Below are positions 10,001-13,691 of a stretch of 13,691 nt of DNA, piece by piece. This DNA comes from an uncultured Lachnospiraceae bacterium. GTDB lineage: Bacteria > Bacillota > Clostridia > Lachnospirales > Lachnospiraceae. How positions within the stretch are numbered: the stretch's first letter is position 1; the number at the start of each line of letters is the position of its first letter. The position numbers were made by a program, and so were the translations under genes. The stretch covers positions 1-13,691 of the forward strand of contig CAJTZH010000075.1 of the NCBI GenBank assembly GCA_910584325.1. Direction: 5' to 3'. Under the pieces are notes generated by a model. The model searched no databases. It saw only the letters and a list, made by a program, of their open reading frames with translations, and had not been told where the DNA came from.

Positions 10001-11183
10001 TGGTTACCGTATCGCCTCCGGCTGCCCCTGTAAGGTCAATCGTACCGCCTCCGGTTATTTCATACAACATACTCTTCTTAAATTCAACGGTATATGAACT
10101 TCCTACTGTCAATTCCACGCTGTACTGTCCGTTTGCAACCACAGCTGAAGCTGTTTCCGTCCCGCCTGTTTTAAAAATCAGCGTTTCGCCGTTAACCGCA
10201 GCGTCTATGCTTCCCGTAACTGTTGCTGTATCGGCTGCTGTTTCTTTTACTTCATAAGAAACGCCATGCACATATCCCGTACCACTTGGAGTTACTATAA
10301 GCTCCATCTGCACGGCTGATGAAGATTTATTCTGATATTCAAAAATAGCTTCCACATCTTCTCCATTTCCCTTCAAATCTTTTGTGGAATCGGCTACTTC
10401 AACTCCGTTAATTGCCATTGTCGCACTGCAAGCACCCCAATTACACTCAGCAAAAGTAAATACGCCTTTTGTATTTGCTGGTACAATCGTCGTAAATGTG
10501 ACAGGACTGCCAAACGCCATGCCATGTGTATTTCCGCCGATATCCAACTTTGCATTACTTCCCTTAGATAAACAAATATATTTATTCTGAGATAATATCG
10601 CAGCATCCGTCATCTCCTGAACACCGAAAATTTCCCCTGTTGTCTTAAAATTATAACTTTCCGCTGCAGTGCCTACCGCCATCGCTGCAAGCTGGCTGAC
10701 CAAATCGCCAGCCGGCGGATACGCAACCGCAATCGATTTAATATAAACATTATTACTGTCCGCAACAATATCCACATAATCGGCGCCGCCTATATAGGAG
10801 TATACATTCGTAACATCTGCAGCTTTGACGCCGCCTATTGTATAATCCATATATCCTGCGCTATGCGCAACTACAGTTATTGTACAGTTTCCATCTACCG
10901 GAACCTGAATCCTTGTACCCGCTGCCATCTGGCTTGCACCTGCACCACTATTATACTGCAGCTTTCCACCATTACTGGCATCAATCTGCAATCCGTCATA
11001 CACATCGGTAGTATTCTGTATGGTTGTTGAAAATCCGCTTCCCGTGCCTAAGTCCCATGACTTGTCCGTGGCAGCCAATACCTGCGTTACCCCCCCAGTT
11101 AATAAATTGACCGGCAGCAATCCCACTGCCATAAGTATCGTCATCAAAAACGATACTGCCCGTTTTTTCAAACTGCGCTTCAT
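3918..11183 (-). CDS. Giant cell-surface pectinase: CE8 pectin methylesterase fused to PL1 pectate lyase
   Basis: A single 2421-residue secreted protein of about 250 kDa. Order of parts: signal peptide (1 to about 38, ending VLAA); beta-rich binding-type module (41-156); a second (171-313); small domain B1 (320-400); third module (411-546); small domain B2 (551-631); a unique beta-rich stretch (633-735); fourth module (745-890); LamG-like region (905-1117); two FN3-like domains (1118-1219, 1221-1306); Ig-like domain (1314-1404); pectin methylesterase (1406-1720); Ser/Asp-rich linker (1730-1768); pectate lyase (1770-2207); C-terminal beta domain (2224-2366); and a membrane/wall anchor (2389-2421). 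It should demethylate homogalacturonan and then cleave it by beta-elimination outside the cell. The ATG at 11181-11183 follows AAGGAGG (11190-11196) with 6 bases of spacing. The gene has its own promoter and terminator and is probably monocistronic. The enzymatic domains are certain. Binding roles of the other modules are inferred. Confidence 0.95.
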   Translation of the reverse strand: MKRSLKKRAVSFLMTILMAVGLLPVNLLTGGVTQVLAATDKSWDLGTGSGFSTTIQNTTDVYDGLQIDASNGGKLQYNSGAGASQMAAGTRIQVPVDGNCTITVVAHSAGYMDYTIGGVKAADVTNVYSYIGGADYVDIVADSNNVYIKSIAVAYPPAGDLVSQLAAMAVGTAAESYNFKTTGEIFGVQEMTDAAILSQNKYICLSKGSNAKLDIGGNTHGMAFGSPVTFTTIVPANTKGVFTFAECNWGACSATMAINGVEVADSTKDLKGNGEDVEAIFEYQNKSSSAVQMELIVTPSGTGYVHGVSYEVKETAADTATVTGSIDAAVNGETLIFKTGGTETASAVVANGQYSVELTVGSSYTVEFKKSMLYEITGGGTIDLTGAAGGDTVTNNITYQQKEAQRLPLDGAEITYNFTSGIFGSTGSIAPDTMSPDGIITLNGTGMSYNAGGHGLVVKNGSEIAINVPAGQTTVTVTGCRFGNATATASLYVDGAKVTDDVTLDGETSDTTERTLIYKSDKDATIVLKVEGSGQGYFHYIKAKSESVKPMATVSGTVDAVVNGQKLVFKKDGAKVAEATVANGQYSVELSVGSEYTVEFENNGLYKISQGGTVDLTNTAAGATVANNITFVSWDSTKTATVTVGGTTFTIQPGSDDAKAFTVTAASGDGSVEFAGVDKAIVWANLGGAGNGAVSNVTYGNGASGSINGNEITVKFAGDTLPESYTLQVKDNSATGTPMKDGATKTYNLCDGSVVSPLYTGSNKVTGGNTLSSTDKLVTLVANGAIWYNDKSHGTVMSDTDVVQVKVAGNATISFSMCAYSQTGEMLSATAPTGTVYVSGDKTASFAPMKADTDGNQVTFQYEGDAATLSFTLTGGKTGMNYIHSITVTNEAEKTTTNENAVKVKPEILSGVGAAGNLTVTPNGQTLNFVQTGGELPVAAEGFTKSFADKGVSFYAFPQTADWNKLELEVKINSVEQKNNTHGVFVGAVGGTGSNATITTVGVRNLTNLRGIYTKAAELAGAGQANTTVAEGETIKYTIYKADDMFYIDSEWSDGTNKSQFKYNDASFATFKDNGAATPVQYGLVLAGVNADVMNMKYTDKDGNILYDQNAYYNPLGVAPVANGASAEAAEDRTYINVTWTGSAVYGDGKYVLQVSKDGAEWTDVSDKLTGFSYQYPVSSDASGTYKFRVCGTLGNSAEQSAANRNTFVESNDVLIVAALKAPELTLGSVSPADKVLLSWSVSPLATSYEVYRRSADEAKATKIATVTDTSYTDTAVTAEVPYYYYIIAKSADNTSNPPKEVWTLPTAGASGKYTYEDAVIAITKKSYDTVFKDKVTIEGLVTAPGKVSVIVNGTVAASADVAKAFDTFNFTDVTIAEGRNDVEVILEYASGKKTRKPLNFVYLTNYDYVVDAAFTGTAGDTTQYGVPQFKTIGEALAAVGTSNTSRKVILIKEGSYEERLDVYAPYVSLIGEDSTKTIIHNYPGDFLPTGERGGTMGDRAAMRIRPDAMGFSAENLTVQNDWEYKGDGSISNESADVIHSEAEGAMYVNVRFLGYQDTICANKNHQYYYKCYVAGNVDFIYGNSGMAFFNDCDIVFRYNANKNSGYYTAMKNDLTTPYGALFNECRLIAESGCSGDKYFLGRPWGEEAATTFIDCYMSGIVNRNVGFTTWGGKDFSTDEAAFEKTRYYEKGSYGAGALVNPYRRQISPAQAEKMISTSGLGWNPYGEVQTVSSSSYVGTKTTPSDDKFVTDKYESDNYSPYESDDTGLGKYGIEGYAQSAVTSGGGLLKESNANYYKVANAKEFLEALTKIQSTKQPSVIEITADLNLGNKEVAEFAAYSSVITAHHASLTHPALLNSGVSKINLKGFNDLTIFSSNGSSIKHASIDIKESSNIMIRNITFDELWEWDEQDKGAYDTNDWDYIVIQDGSDRIWIDHCTFYKAYDGIVDIKTSKETPTNVTVSWCEFLPGSENDTFFNAMMDVLSANPGQYPYYQSLLDSGMTKEQIWWYAYGQKKTHLLGQSDEAVQNKNLHVTLANNYYYNSMDRMPRLRFGNAHVYNCIMDAQELYDARASISNKEAALHIVSNGASSTCGGQLLVENSYMNGIINVLNSGNGSSPAGYINAVNSLYYVSGTRYALTPKVNTTKPGETVLLLNADAFVQSLPYSEYVLYDAAQLRTLVVPFAGAGKLKLNTLQWEKGAYMDETWRKPEDNSNYGNDGLPDYVEVETPQGNVVVIGEGIAIAVDKDVVFKDNKGNVITNDKIYVKAAAQEKSPLASKIALSAEDKVQYFDVILVDDAGNKVTLAGGKITLTFQYPDGTNRFDYSFRVYHGLDNGKVEQLGVSCDDAGIKVKVDSFSPFAVVYTEKAKNPENPDELGEYEGDTSASVATGDTTPVAPLVLVMMISAGICGAVFFKKKENA
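4563..5876 (-). other. PL1 pectate lyase domain of the giant pectinase
   Basis: Residues 1770-2207 form a PL1 parallel beta-helix. Diagnostic motifs are IWIDHCTF (1933-1940), YDGIVDIK (1944-1951; D1945 and D1949 match the calcium-binding Asp pair of the family), VTVSWCEF (1960-1967) and RMPRLRFG (2047-2054), whose R2047 is the expected catalytic base and R2052 the second conserved Arg. Between VSWCEF and the HLLGQSD motif there is an extra loop of about 50 residues rich in Tyr and Trp. Cleavage would be calcium-dependent beta-elimination of de-esterified polygalacturonate. Confidence 0.92.
6024..6968 (-). other. CE8 pectin methylesterase domain of the giant pectinase
   Basis: Residues 1406-1720 form the right-handed beta-helix of a CE8 pectinesterase, starting YDYVVDAAFTG and QFKTIGEALAAV. 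The two catalytic aspartates are present in LGYQDT (D1558, acid/base) and GNVDFIYG (D1579, nucleophile), and the substrate-binding arginine is in LGRPW (R1643). The late motif WGGKDF...YYEKGSYGAGA is also typical. In an ungapped alignment back from GYQDT, the position that is Gln in the usual QAVAL motif is Ser1535 (sequence ESADVIHS). Confidence 0.93.
9291..9533 (-). repeat. Small duplicated domain, copy B2
   Basis: Residues 551-631, running from MATVSGTVDAVVNGQKLVFK to AGATVANNITFV, the partner of B1. Each copy directly follows one of the binding-type modules (171-313 and 411-546), so the duplicated unit is probably module plus small domain, repeated twice. Confidence 0.8.
9984..10226 (-). 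repeat. Small duplicated domain, copy B1
   Basis: Residues 320-400, running from ATVTGSIDAAVNGETLIFK to GGDTVTNNITYQ. It matches copy B2 at most positions, including the shared block VANGQYSVEL-x-VGS-x-YTVEF. The fold looks like a small transthyretin- or SpaA-like beta domain of the kind used as spacers in surface proteins. The DNA of the two copies has diverged, so the duplication is not recent. Confidence 0.8.
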
Positions 11184-11226
11184 CTGAATCCTCCTTAAAT
11201 CCCTTTCTTTTTAAGCTTTTTTCACA

Positions 11227-11260
11227 GTTATAATTATTTCTAGTCAGAAATAATTATAAC
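11227..11260. promoter_or_regulatory. Operator-like perfect palindrome over the pectinase promoter
   Basis: A perfect 15-bp inverted repeat, GTTATAATTATTTCT and its reverse complement (11227-11241 and 11246-11260), is separated by four bases, AGTC. On the minus strand its upstream end contains the -10 box of the pectinase promoter, and its centre falls near the expected start of transcription. A dimeric repressor bound here would block transcription. As RNA it could also form a hairpin near the 5' end of the leader. The regulator is not encoded in this window. Confidence 0.65.
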
Positions 11261-11282
11261 ATTTACCAGTAGAATCAAACAA
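11253..11282 (-). promoter_or_regulatory. Extended -10 promoter of the pectinase gene
   Basis: On the minus strand a perfect TATAAT (11253-11258) is preceded by the extended -10 element TGT (11259-11261). A weak -35 box TTGTTT (11277-11282) lies 18 bases upstream. Transcription would start near 11245, giving a leader of roughly 60 bases that contains the AAGGAGG ribosome binding site at 11190-11196. Confidence 0.7.
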
Positions 11283-11321
11283 GTAGTTCTCCGTATGTAT
11301 ACAACAAATATAAATTTTACA

Positions 11322-11380
11322 ATTAAAAGGAGTACATCAATGAATACTGAACTATGATTCATTGATGTACTCCTTTTAAT
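11322..11380. terminator. Perfect 24-bp hairpin, likely bidirectional terminator
   Basis: Arms at 11322-11345 and 11357-11380 are perfect reverse complements (24 bp) around an 11-base loop. The core stem begins GGAG and ends CTCC, followed by TTTTAAT on either strand, so it resembles an AT-rich intrinsic terminator that works both ways. On the minus strand it lies 11 bases after the stop of the 319-residue gene. The perfect pairing is longer than most terminators. Confidence 0.7.
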
Positions 11381-11391
11381 ATTCTTTCATT

Positions 11392-12351
11392 CTACACTGA
11401 CATGTCCATCATGGAACCTTCCACCAGTTCCGCGGCAGACACCATTTCCTGCGCCGGCATCTCCACTCCGCCAAGCTCCAGCGTAACGCCGGAACCCGAC
11501 ATATTATTATTGGCAAACACTATGTTGGACGCCGCGTTTTCCTTATCGCTCTGCCACTTTTCAAACATCGCCTTTAAGTACTTGGCATCCGCCTCCGCAA
11601 TCTCCTTCATCTCTTCCCGGCGGTGTTTTTTCTTTAATTCTTCCAAATCCTTCGGGTCCATATCCGGCTTGACACCACCCGTAAGTTCTTCCGCCAGCTC
11701 TTCTAATTCCGTATCCTCAAGCGCCTCGCTCACGGACTCCATCAGCGCGTCCATATTCTCCTCCATGGCTCTCTTCATCTCTTCCATGGACAGTTCCATC
11801 TCCCGCATGGCTTCCTCTATGAGTTTTCGCATGTCCTCCGCCGCATCCGTCTGCTCTGCAAACGCGGATTCGCTTTCTTCATCAAGCAGCTCCTCTGCGT
11901 CCGTCTTATCTTTTTCCTTCTCGTCCAGCTGGCACTCACAGGCTCCGCCTTTTTTCGCCCGTTCTTCCTCCTGAAAATGTTTCACGCGCTTTTTCGCCAC
12001 ACGCAGCATCTTCTCCGCGTGAACAATGGCAATCTCAAGCTCCCTGTCGTCATATTCGCCGGTTTTCACCCTTCTTTTCAGCTGCGCCACCTGCCTCCTT
12101 GCCGCCGATGCTGCCTTCCTTGCCCCGCTTGAATTTTTGCTCTTTAAAATCTGTGAAGAAATTCTCTTAAAATTGTAAAACAATTTCTTCGGTTTCTGAT
12201 AAGACGACGGTTTTGAACTTGTTCTCACAGAATAAGAGCCTACCACCATCCCGTTCAAATCCCGGATTTCATACCTCCTGACATTAGAATTACTCCTTGT
12301 TCTAACGGTATAACATCCGGAAATTCCCATTAAATTTCCGATTCCCAGCAT
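11392..12351 (-). CDS. Uncharacterised charged, probably coiled-coil protein (319 aa)
   Basis: I do not recognise a family. No signal peptide or membrane segment is evident. The N-terminus (residues 1-45, MLGIGNLMGISG and RYEIRDLNGMVVGSYSVRT) may form a small beta structure. Residues 50-134 are strongly basic and mostly helical (ARRQVAQLKRRVKTGEYDD). A CEC motif (138-140) follows. Residues 142-260 are strongly acidic with a long Glu/Met-rich helix (AMREMELSMEEMKRAMEENM) likely to form a coiled coil, ending in a KKKHRREEMKE patch. The last 45 residues are low in charge (NNNMSGSGVTLELGG). The ATG at 12349-12351 has AAGGAG 9 bases upstream. Sitting alone between a 132-base gap and a terminator-like hairpin, it is probably transcribed singly or from the mrp side. 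Start and frame are well supported; function is not. Confidence 0.85.
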   Translation of the reverse strand: MLGIGNLMGISGCYTVRTRSNSNVRRYEIRDLNGMVVGSYSVRTSSKPSSYQKPKKLFYNFKRISSQILKSKNSSGARKAASAARRQVAQLKRRVKTGEYDDRELEIAIVHAEKMLRVAKKRVKHFQEEERAKKGGACECQLDEKEKDKTDAEELLDEESESAFAEQTDAAEDMRKLIEEAMREMELSMEEMKRAMEENMDALMESVSEALEDTELEELAEELTGGVKPDMDPKDLEELKKKHRREEMKEIAEADAKYLKAMFEKWQSDKENAASNIVFANNNMSGSGVTLELGGVEMPAQEMVSAAELVEGSMMDMSV

Positions 12352-12406
12352 GTCAGTATCCTCCTTGATTTTGACAATTTATCCGTAAAAATGCTTAAAA
12401 TATTCT

Positions 12407-12437
12407 GTTATATTTAGAAATATATCGGATTTTTCAA
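12407..12437 (-). promoter_or_regulatory. Weak promoter candidate for the charged 319-residue protein
   Basis: In the 132-base AT-rich gap, the minus strand has TTGAAA (12432-12437) and TATAAC (12407-12412) separated by 19 bases, which is longer than ideal. The rest of the gap holds no clear terminator for the mrp gene, so read-through from upstream is also possible. Confidence 0.3.
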
Positions 12438-12483
12438 TAAATTTATTTACAGAAATGTTGTGAAATAAAAGGAAAACTGTTCT

Positions 12484-13278
12484 TTAAACGATCAGCCGCT
12501 CCACAATCTCTTCCAGATACGTAAACTCCGTCTCCTCAATCTTTCCCTCGTCACAAGCCTTTGCCACGCCGGGATCCATCGGAATCCTTGCATTCGCATC
12601 CGCACCGCACTCTGCTGCCAGTTCCTCAAGACGGCTCTTTCCGAAAATCCAATGCTTCTCCCCGCAATTTGGACATTCAAAATAAGACATATTCTCCACA
12701 ATGCCGATAATCGGTATATTCATCATATTTGCCATCTGCACCGCTTTCTTAACGATAACCCCCACCAAGTCCTGCGGCGTTGTGACAACAACAATCCCTT
12801 CCACAGGAAGCGACTGAAAAACAGTGAGCGGAACATCTCCCGTTCCCGGCGGCATATCCACAAACATAAAATCTGCTTCCTTCCACGCCACTTCTTCAAA
12901 AAACTGCTTTACCGTACCCGCGATAATCGGTCCGCGCCACACGACCGGCTGTGTTTCATTCTCAAGCAGTACATTCATCGACATCACCTGCGTTCCCTTT
13001 GCCGAAACAGGCGGAATAATGCCGTCTTCGCCATTCACTGCGCCTTGTGTCATTCCAAAAATCTTCGGAATCGACGGTCCCGTAATATCCGCGTCAAGTA
13101 TTGCCGTTTGAAACCCTCTCCTTGCTACGGATACCGCAAGCAGCGAAGTCACCAGCGACTTTCCAACGCCGCCTTTGCCGCTGACCACGCCGATAACCTT
13201 TTTTATATTCGGCTGCTTTGTTTTGATATCGCAGCCGCTTTCACACGACGAACAATTGTGGGAACAATTTTCACTCAT
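12484..13278 (-). CDS. mrp: Mrp/NBP35-family Fe-S cluster carrier ATPase
   Basis: This 264-residue P-loop ATPase of the Mrp/ApbC/NBP35 family is a cytoplasmic scaffold or carrier that binds and passes on Fe-S clusters. It has the deviant Walker A GKGGVGKS (34-41), switch region LDADITGPSIP (61-71), Walker B-like DMPPGTGD (141-148) and the family CxxC pair CPNC (C202, C205) that holds the bridging cluster at a dimer interface. The N-terminus adds a Cys cluster C-x3-C-x2-C-x3-C (C5, C9, C12, C16), a variant seen in anaerobic Firmicutes. I start it at the ATG at 13276-13278, because GGAGG (13287-13291) lies 8 bases upstream. A TTG at 13291-13293 would give five more residues but overlaps that ribosome binding site. 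It lies 27 bases after the FAH-family gene and is probably co-transcribed with it. Confidence 0.95.
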   Translation of the reverse strand: MSENCSHNCSSCESGCDIKTKQPNIKKVIGVVSGKGGVGKSLVTSLLAVSVARRGFQTAILDADITGPSIPKIFGMTQGAVNGEDGIIPPVSAKGTQVMSMNVLLENETQPVVWRGPIIAGTVKQFFEEVAWKEADFMFVDMPPGTGDVPLTVFQSLPVEGIVVVTTPQDLVGVIVKKAVQMANMMNIPIIGIVENMSYFECPNCGEKHWIFGKSRLEELAAECGADANARIPMDPGVAKACDEGKIEETEFTYLEEIVERLIV

Positions 13279-13286
13279 TTTAAAAA

Positions 13287-13291
13287 CCTCC
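13287..13291 (-). promoter_or_regulatory. Ribosome binding site fixing the mrp start
   Basis: GGAGG on the minus strand, 8 bases before the ATG at 13276-13278. It overlaps the in-frame TTG at 13291-13293, which argues against that codon as the start. Confidence 0.8.
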
Positions 13292-13305
13292 AATCAAATT
13301 CTTCA

Positions 13306-13691
13306 TTACCGCACGATATTTTTCAGACTGCCGATACCTTCGACAAAACATTCTACCGTATCCCCGGGTTTTAAAAACTTCGGCGGCGTAAAACCCATTC
13401 CCACGCCTGCCGGCGTGCCCATAGAAATAATCGTTCCTGCCTTTAACGTCATTCCTGATGACAATTCACTGATAACATGCGCCACGTCAAAAATTAAAAG
13501 TTCCGTATTACTGTCCTGGCGAAGCTCTCCGTTTACCCGCGACCCAATATTCAGTTTCGGAGGAAACGCAATATCTTCCTTCGTTGTAATACACGGTCCC
13601 ATCGGCGTAAAACCGTCCAGACTCTTGCCGAAATACCACTGCTTATGACGCGTCTGTACGTTTCGCGCGCTGACGTCATTTAAAACCGTAT
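13306..13691 (-). CDS. Fumarylacetoacetate hydrolase (FAH) family enzyme, C-terminal part, cut by the right edge
   Basis: About 128 residues are visible and the reading frame stays open to the right edge. Typical FAH-fold motifs are NDVSARNVQTRHKQWYFGKS near the edge, then DGFTPMGPCIT, LNIGSRVNGELRQDSNT, ISELSSGMTLKAGTIISMGTPAGVG and FLKPGDTVECFVEGIGSLKN at the end. These match the catalytic domain of FAH-family hydrolases and decarboxylases acting on 2-oxo or acylpyruvate compounds. The metal-binding acidic residues are expected further upstream, outside the window. An internal ATG at 13600-13602 is not the start, since homologous sequence continues before it. The downstream neighbour is mrp. 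The exact substrate cannot be assigned. Confidence 0.92.
   Translation of the reverse strand, partial: TVLNDVSARNVQTRHKQWYFGKSLDGFTPMGPCITTKEDIAFPPKLNIGSRVNGELRQDSNTELLIFDVAHVISELSSGMTLKAGTIISMGTPAGVGMGFTPPKFLKPGDTVECFVEGIGSLKNIVR

Larger units (their letters stand above)
8514..11063 (-). repeat. Array of four diverged beta-rich binding-type modules in the pectinase N-terminal half
   Basis: Residues 41-156, 171-313, 411-546 and 745-890 share one plan. They open with W-D-L or Y-N-F/L. Modules 2-4 have a central T/G/S-H-G pair (NTHG, GGHG, KSHG). All continue with a polar strand of the type I-x-V-P-x-G-x-x-T-I/V and, in modules 2-4, a Cys-containing strand (AECNWG, TGCRFG, SMCAYS). They close with an aromatic-H/K-x-I/V motif (YVHGVSY, YFHYIKA, YIHSITV, VYIKSIAV). 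This is a protein-level resemblance only. They are likely carbohydrate-binding modules, but I cannot assign a known family. Confidence 0.55.

Noticed and set aside
3918..11183. Possibility that the tandem modules are CRISPR-like or DNA-level tandem repeats
   Set aside because: Copies resemble each other only as proteins. The DNA has no regular short repeat and spacer structure.
11402..11974. Plus-strand Ser-rich open frame of 190 codons opposite the charged orphan protein
   Set aside because: The Ser runs are the antisense reading of the Glu-rich coiled coil. No start signal or domain supports it.
12442..12469. Weak inverted repeat TTTATTT...AAATAAA after the mrp stop as a terminator
   Set aside because: It is only 7 A/T pairs with a 14-base loop and no GC core. 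It would be expected by chance in this AT-rich gap.
13279..13293. TTG start for mrp, five codons upstream of the ATG
   Set aside because: It overlaps the GGAGG ribosome binding site that is correctly spaced for the ATG.
12652..13374. Plus-strand open frame of 240 codons opposite mrp
   Set aside because: It lies antisense to a well-supported gene, its translation is rich in His, Arg and Cys with no recognisable domain, and it has no convincing ribosome binding site. It is a mirror of mrp codon usage.

Overview
The window comes from a low-to-mid-GC Firmicute, most likely a pectin-using Lachnospiraceae-type Clostridium relative from gut or rumen. I base this on the Clostridia-type Mrp with an N-terminal Cys cluster, strong AAGGAGG ribosome binding sites, AT-rich intergenic regions with sigma-A-like promoters, and a Gram-positive surface-anchored pectinase. 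No ribosomal RNA or other phylogenetic marker is present, so the assignment is an inference. Every supported gene lies on the minus strand, so transcription runs from high to low coordinates.

In order of transcription: (1) 13306 to beyond 13691 is the C-terminal part of a fumarylacetoacetate hydrolase (FAH)-fold enzyme. Mrp/NBP35-type Fe-S carrier ATPase follows 27 bases later (12484-13278). (2) 11392-12351 encodes an unrecognised 319-residue, strongly charged, probably coiled-coil protein, followed by a perfect 24-bp hairpin (11322-11380). (3) 3918-11183 encodes one 2421-residue secreted protein. It carries four related beta-rich binding-type modules, a duplicated small domain, a LamG-like region, FN3/Ig-like spacers, a CE8 pectin methylesterase, a PL1 pectate lyase and a C-terminal cell-surface anchor. 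Its promoter has an extended -10 box buried in a perfect 15-bp inverted repeat that looks like an operator, and a terminator follows the stop. (4) A new promoter at 3790-3818 starts an apparent operon of two ABC-exporter half-transporters (2010-3755 and 338-2032, overlapping by 23 bases) and, 32 bases on, the start of a GH43 glycosidase that runs off the left edge.

The central part is a pectin-degradation locus. The methylesterase removes methyl groups from homogalacturonan and the lyase on the same chain cleaves the product. The binding-type modules and anchor would hold both at the cell surface. The GH43 enzyme would act on arabino- or xylo-oligosaccharide side chains. The role of the ABC exporter in this setting is not clear. 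The right-hand genes (FAH enzyme, Mrp) look like housekeeping functions unrelated to pectin.

The items most worth follow-up are the four-copy binding-type module array, the operator-like palindrome on the pectinase promoter, the long hairpin that places a ribosome-binding-site-plus-ATG on both strands, and the charged orphan protein. I see no CRISPR array, tRNA, rRNA, insertion sequence or phage gene.
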